A stretch of 6,020 nucleotides of DNA from a bacterium (lineage in GTDB: Bacteria > UBA8248): contig JAQBZT010000184.1 of NCBI GenBank assembly GCA_027622355.1, positions 1 to 6,020 on the forward strand, in the 5' to 3' direction. Below, piece after piece: positions 5,214 through 6,020 of the stretch. The first letter of the stretch is position 1. The number at the start of each line of letters is the position of its first letter. Made by a program: the position numbers and the translations under genes. The notes under the pieces were generated by a model, which was not told the origin of the DNA, made no database searches, and worked only from the letters and a program-made list of their open reading frames with translations.

Positions 5214-5349
5214 GCCGCAAAGCACTGTTTTTTGCCCCTTCCCGGCCATTTCCCCTGCATCCACAATCAGGTATGATTCCTGTATTCCAATATTATTTTG
5301 CAAATCGCTTCACAGGCATATTTATGCGAAAAAAAAATGGGAGGGGGAG
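5214..5349 (+). promoter_or_regulatory. Intergenic region with possible NYN promoter and small palindrome
   Basis: After a GC-rich first part, bases about 5255-5338 become AT-rich. A weak promoter candidate is TTGCAA (5298-5303) with an A/T-rich -10-like stretch at 5319-5325, spaced 15-16 bases. GCATA (5316-5320) and TATGC (5323-5327) form a perfect palindrome with a 2-base gap, overlapping that -10 region. A run of nine A follows at 5329-5337. No strong terminator for the pentapeptide gene is visible. I see no gene or structured RNA here. Confidence 0.3.
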
Positions 5350-5955
5350 ATGGGGAGGTCGGCTGTTTTTATCGATGGCGCCTATATGGAGTTTTTGATT
5401 CGGGAGGAGTTTTCGGAGATGCGGGTGGACTTCGCCCGCCTTTCGCAAAAACTGGTTGAAGGGCACGAGCTCCTGCGTACGTATTATTATCACTGTCTTC
5501 CCTATCAGGGGCCGAATCCGACCGAAGAGGAGGCGCGGCGCTTCAACAACAAGCAGCGTTTCTTCAAGACGCTCGATCGTCTTCCGCGCTTCGAGGTTCG
5601 CCTCGGCGAAATCGTGTTCCGCGGGGTCCGGGAAGATGGCCGCGAGAATTTTCTTCAAAAACGCGTGGACATGATGCTGGGCGTCGACATGGTCCGGCTC
5701 GCGGAATCCGGCCAGATAACCGACGTGGCGCTTGTGGCGAGCGACAGCAATCTGATCCCGGCGGTGGAGGCGGTCAAGGATTGCGGCGTGGTCGTCACGC
5801 TGTTCCATGGCCGGAAGGCCGGCGCGAATGAGGATTTGTGGGCCCTTTGCGATGAGCGGAGTTTGATTACCGAGGAATTGGTGTCCTCGGTTCAGCTGCA
5901 GCCGCGCCGCGACCCGCAGGTACTTGAAGAAGAGAACATTCCCTCTTACTCCTGA
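5350..5955 (+). CDS. NYN-domain (LabA/DUF88-like, PIN-fold) putative ribonuclease
   Basis: This 201-aa cytoplasmic protein has one NYN domain over about residues 3-155. The motifs follow the PIN-like order: AVFIDGAY with Asp9, then QKRVDMMLGVDM with Asp107 and Asp113, then VASDSNLIPAVE with Asp132. These acids should form the metal-binding site of a nuclease. The last motif reads SDSNL where many relatives have GDSDF, so one acidic position is Asn134. Tyr-rich TYYYH (44-48) and the basic segment around 63-80 may face RNA. The domain is known or predicted to cut RNA or to act in RNA-linked regulation; the target is unknown. ATG 5350 is supported by GGAGG (5340-5344) with 5 bases spacing and by the core strand beginning at residue 4. 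An in-frame start at 5179 would overlap the pentapeptide gene and add unlike sequence. A strong terminator follows 18 bases after the stop, so this is the last gene of its transcript. Confidence 0.85.
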   Translation: MGRSAVFIDGAYMEFLIREEFSEMRVDFARLSQKLVEGHELLRTYYYHCLPYQGPNPTEEEARRFNNKQRFFKTLDRLPRFEVRLGEIVFRGVREDGRENFLQKRVDMMLGVDMVRLAESGQITDVALVASDSNLIPAVEAVKDCGVVVTLFHGRKAGANEDLWALCDERSLITEELVSSVQLQPRRDPQVLEEENIPSYS

Positions 5956-5973
5956 GTGGTGGGATGGCGATGC

Positions 5974-6005
5974 AAAAAACCGGGAGATGACCTCCCGGTT
6001 TTTTT
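5974..6005 (+). terminator. Strong Rho-independent terminator
   Basis: CCGGGAG (5980-5986) and CTCCCGG (5992-5998) form a perfect stem with the 5-base loop ATGAC. It is followed by a run of seven T (5999-6005) and preceded by six A (5974-5979), which can extend the stem to about 13 bp. Because both sides carry A/T runs it could also stop transcription arriving from the opposite direction. Confidence 0.92.
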
Positions 6006-6020
6006 GTGCGAGGCGCCTGC

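Noticed and set aside
5213..5247. Terminator after the pentapeptide gene (GCAAA/TTTGC with a T-run)
   Set aside because: The stem is only five mostly A-T pairs and the T-run lies inside the stem, so it would be very unstable.
5103..5303. 66-codon minus-strand frame across the 3' end of the pentapeptide gene
   Set aside because: It overlaps a real gene for much of its length, has no convincing SD and shows no family resemblance.

Overview
The window is mostly high-GC bacterial DNA with compact, operon-style coding, good Shine-Dalgarno (SD) sites and TAG or TGA stops. The style suits a GC-rich Gram-negative or candidate-phylum genome, possibly assembled from a metagenome. No marker gene here fixes the taxonomy, so I do not name a phylum.

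Layout. (1) Bases 1-50 are extremely G/C-rich, with a GC stem-loop and a nine-G tract. (2) Bases about 51-540 form a visibly AT-richer islet. It carries one small ribbon-helix-helix (RHH) DNA-binding protein (145-450) behind a near-consensus promoter overlapped by palindromic operator-like half-sites, followed by what looks like a short broken coding remnant. (3) On the minus strand, from right to left, lies a metabolic cluster. A promoter (4759-4787) leads into a 595-aa protein made of two complete fused 3-hydroxyacyl-CoA dehydrogenase copies (2882-4669). A DUF523-DUF1722 protein of the RudS/TudS desulfidase type follows 42 bases later (1874-2839). A 75-bp imperfect palindromic repeat (1784-1858) comes next, and finally a 343-aa medium-chain dehydrogenase/reductase (593-1624). 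(4) On the plus strand, diverging from that cluster, are a 118-120-aa pentapeptide-repeat protein (about 4851-5213) and a 201-aa NYN-domain putative ribonuclease (5350-5955). A strong Rho-independent terminator (5974-6005) closes this side.

How the genes may work together. The hydroxyacyl-CoA dehydrogenase and the medium-chain dehydrogenase are both oxidoreductases of the kind found in acyl-CoA or carbonyl catabolism. The desulfidase between them belongs to sulfur-modified RNA or nucleobase processing and has no obvious metabolic link, so its place in the operon is a mild surprise. The pentapeptide-repeat and NYN genes are co-directional but separated by 136 bases that look promoter-like, so they need not be one unit. 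I see no CRISPR array, tRNA, rRNA, insertion sequence or clear defence system. The least ordinary signals are the RHH operator with its decayed neighbour, the complete tandem dehydrogenase whose first active site deviates from consensus, the bulged palindromic repeat, and the start region of the pentapeptide gene with its overlapping mini-ORF.
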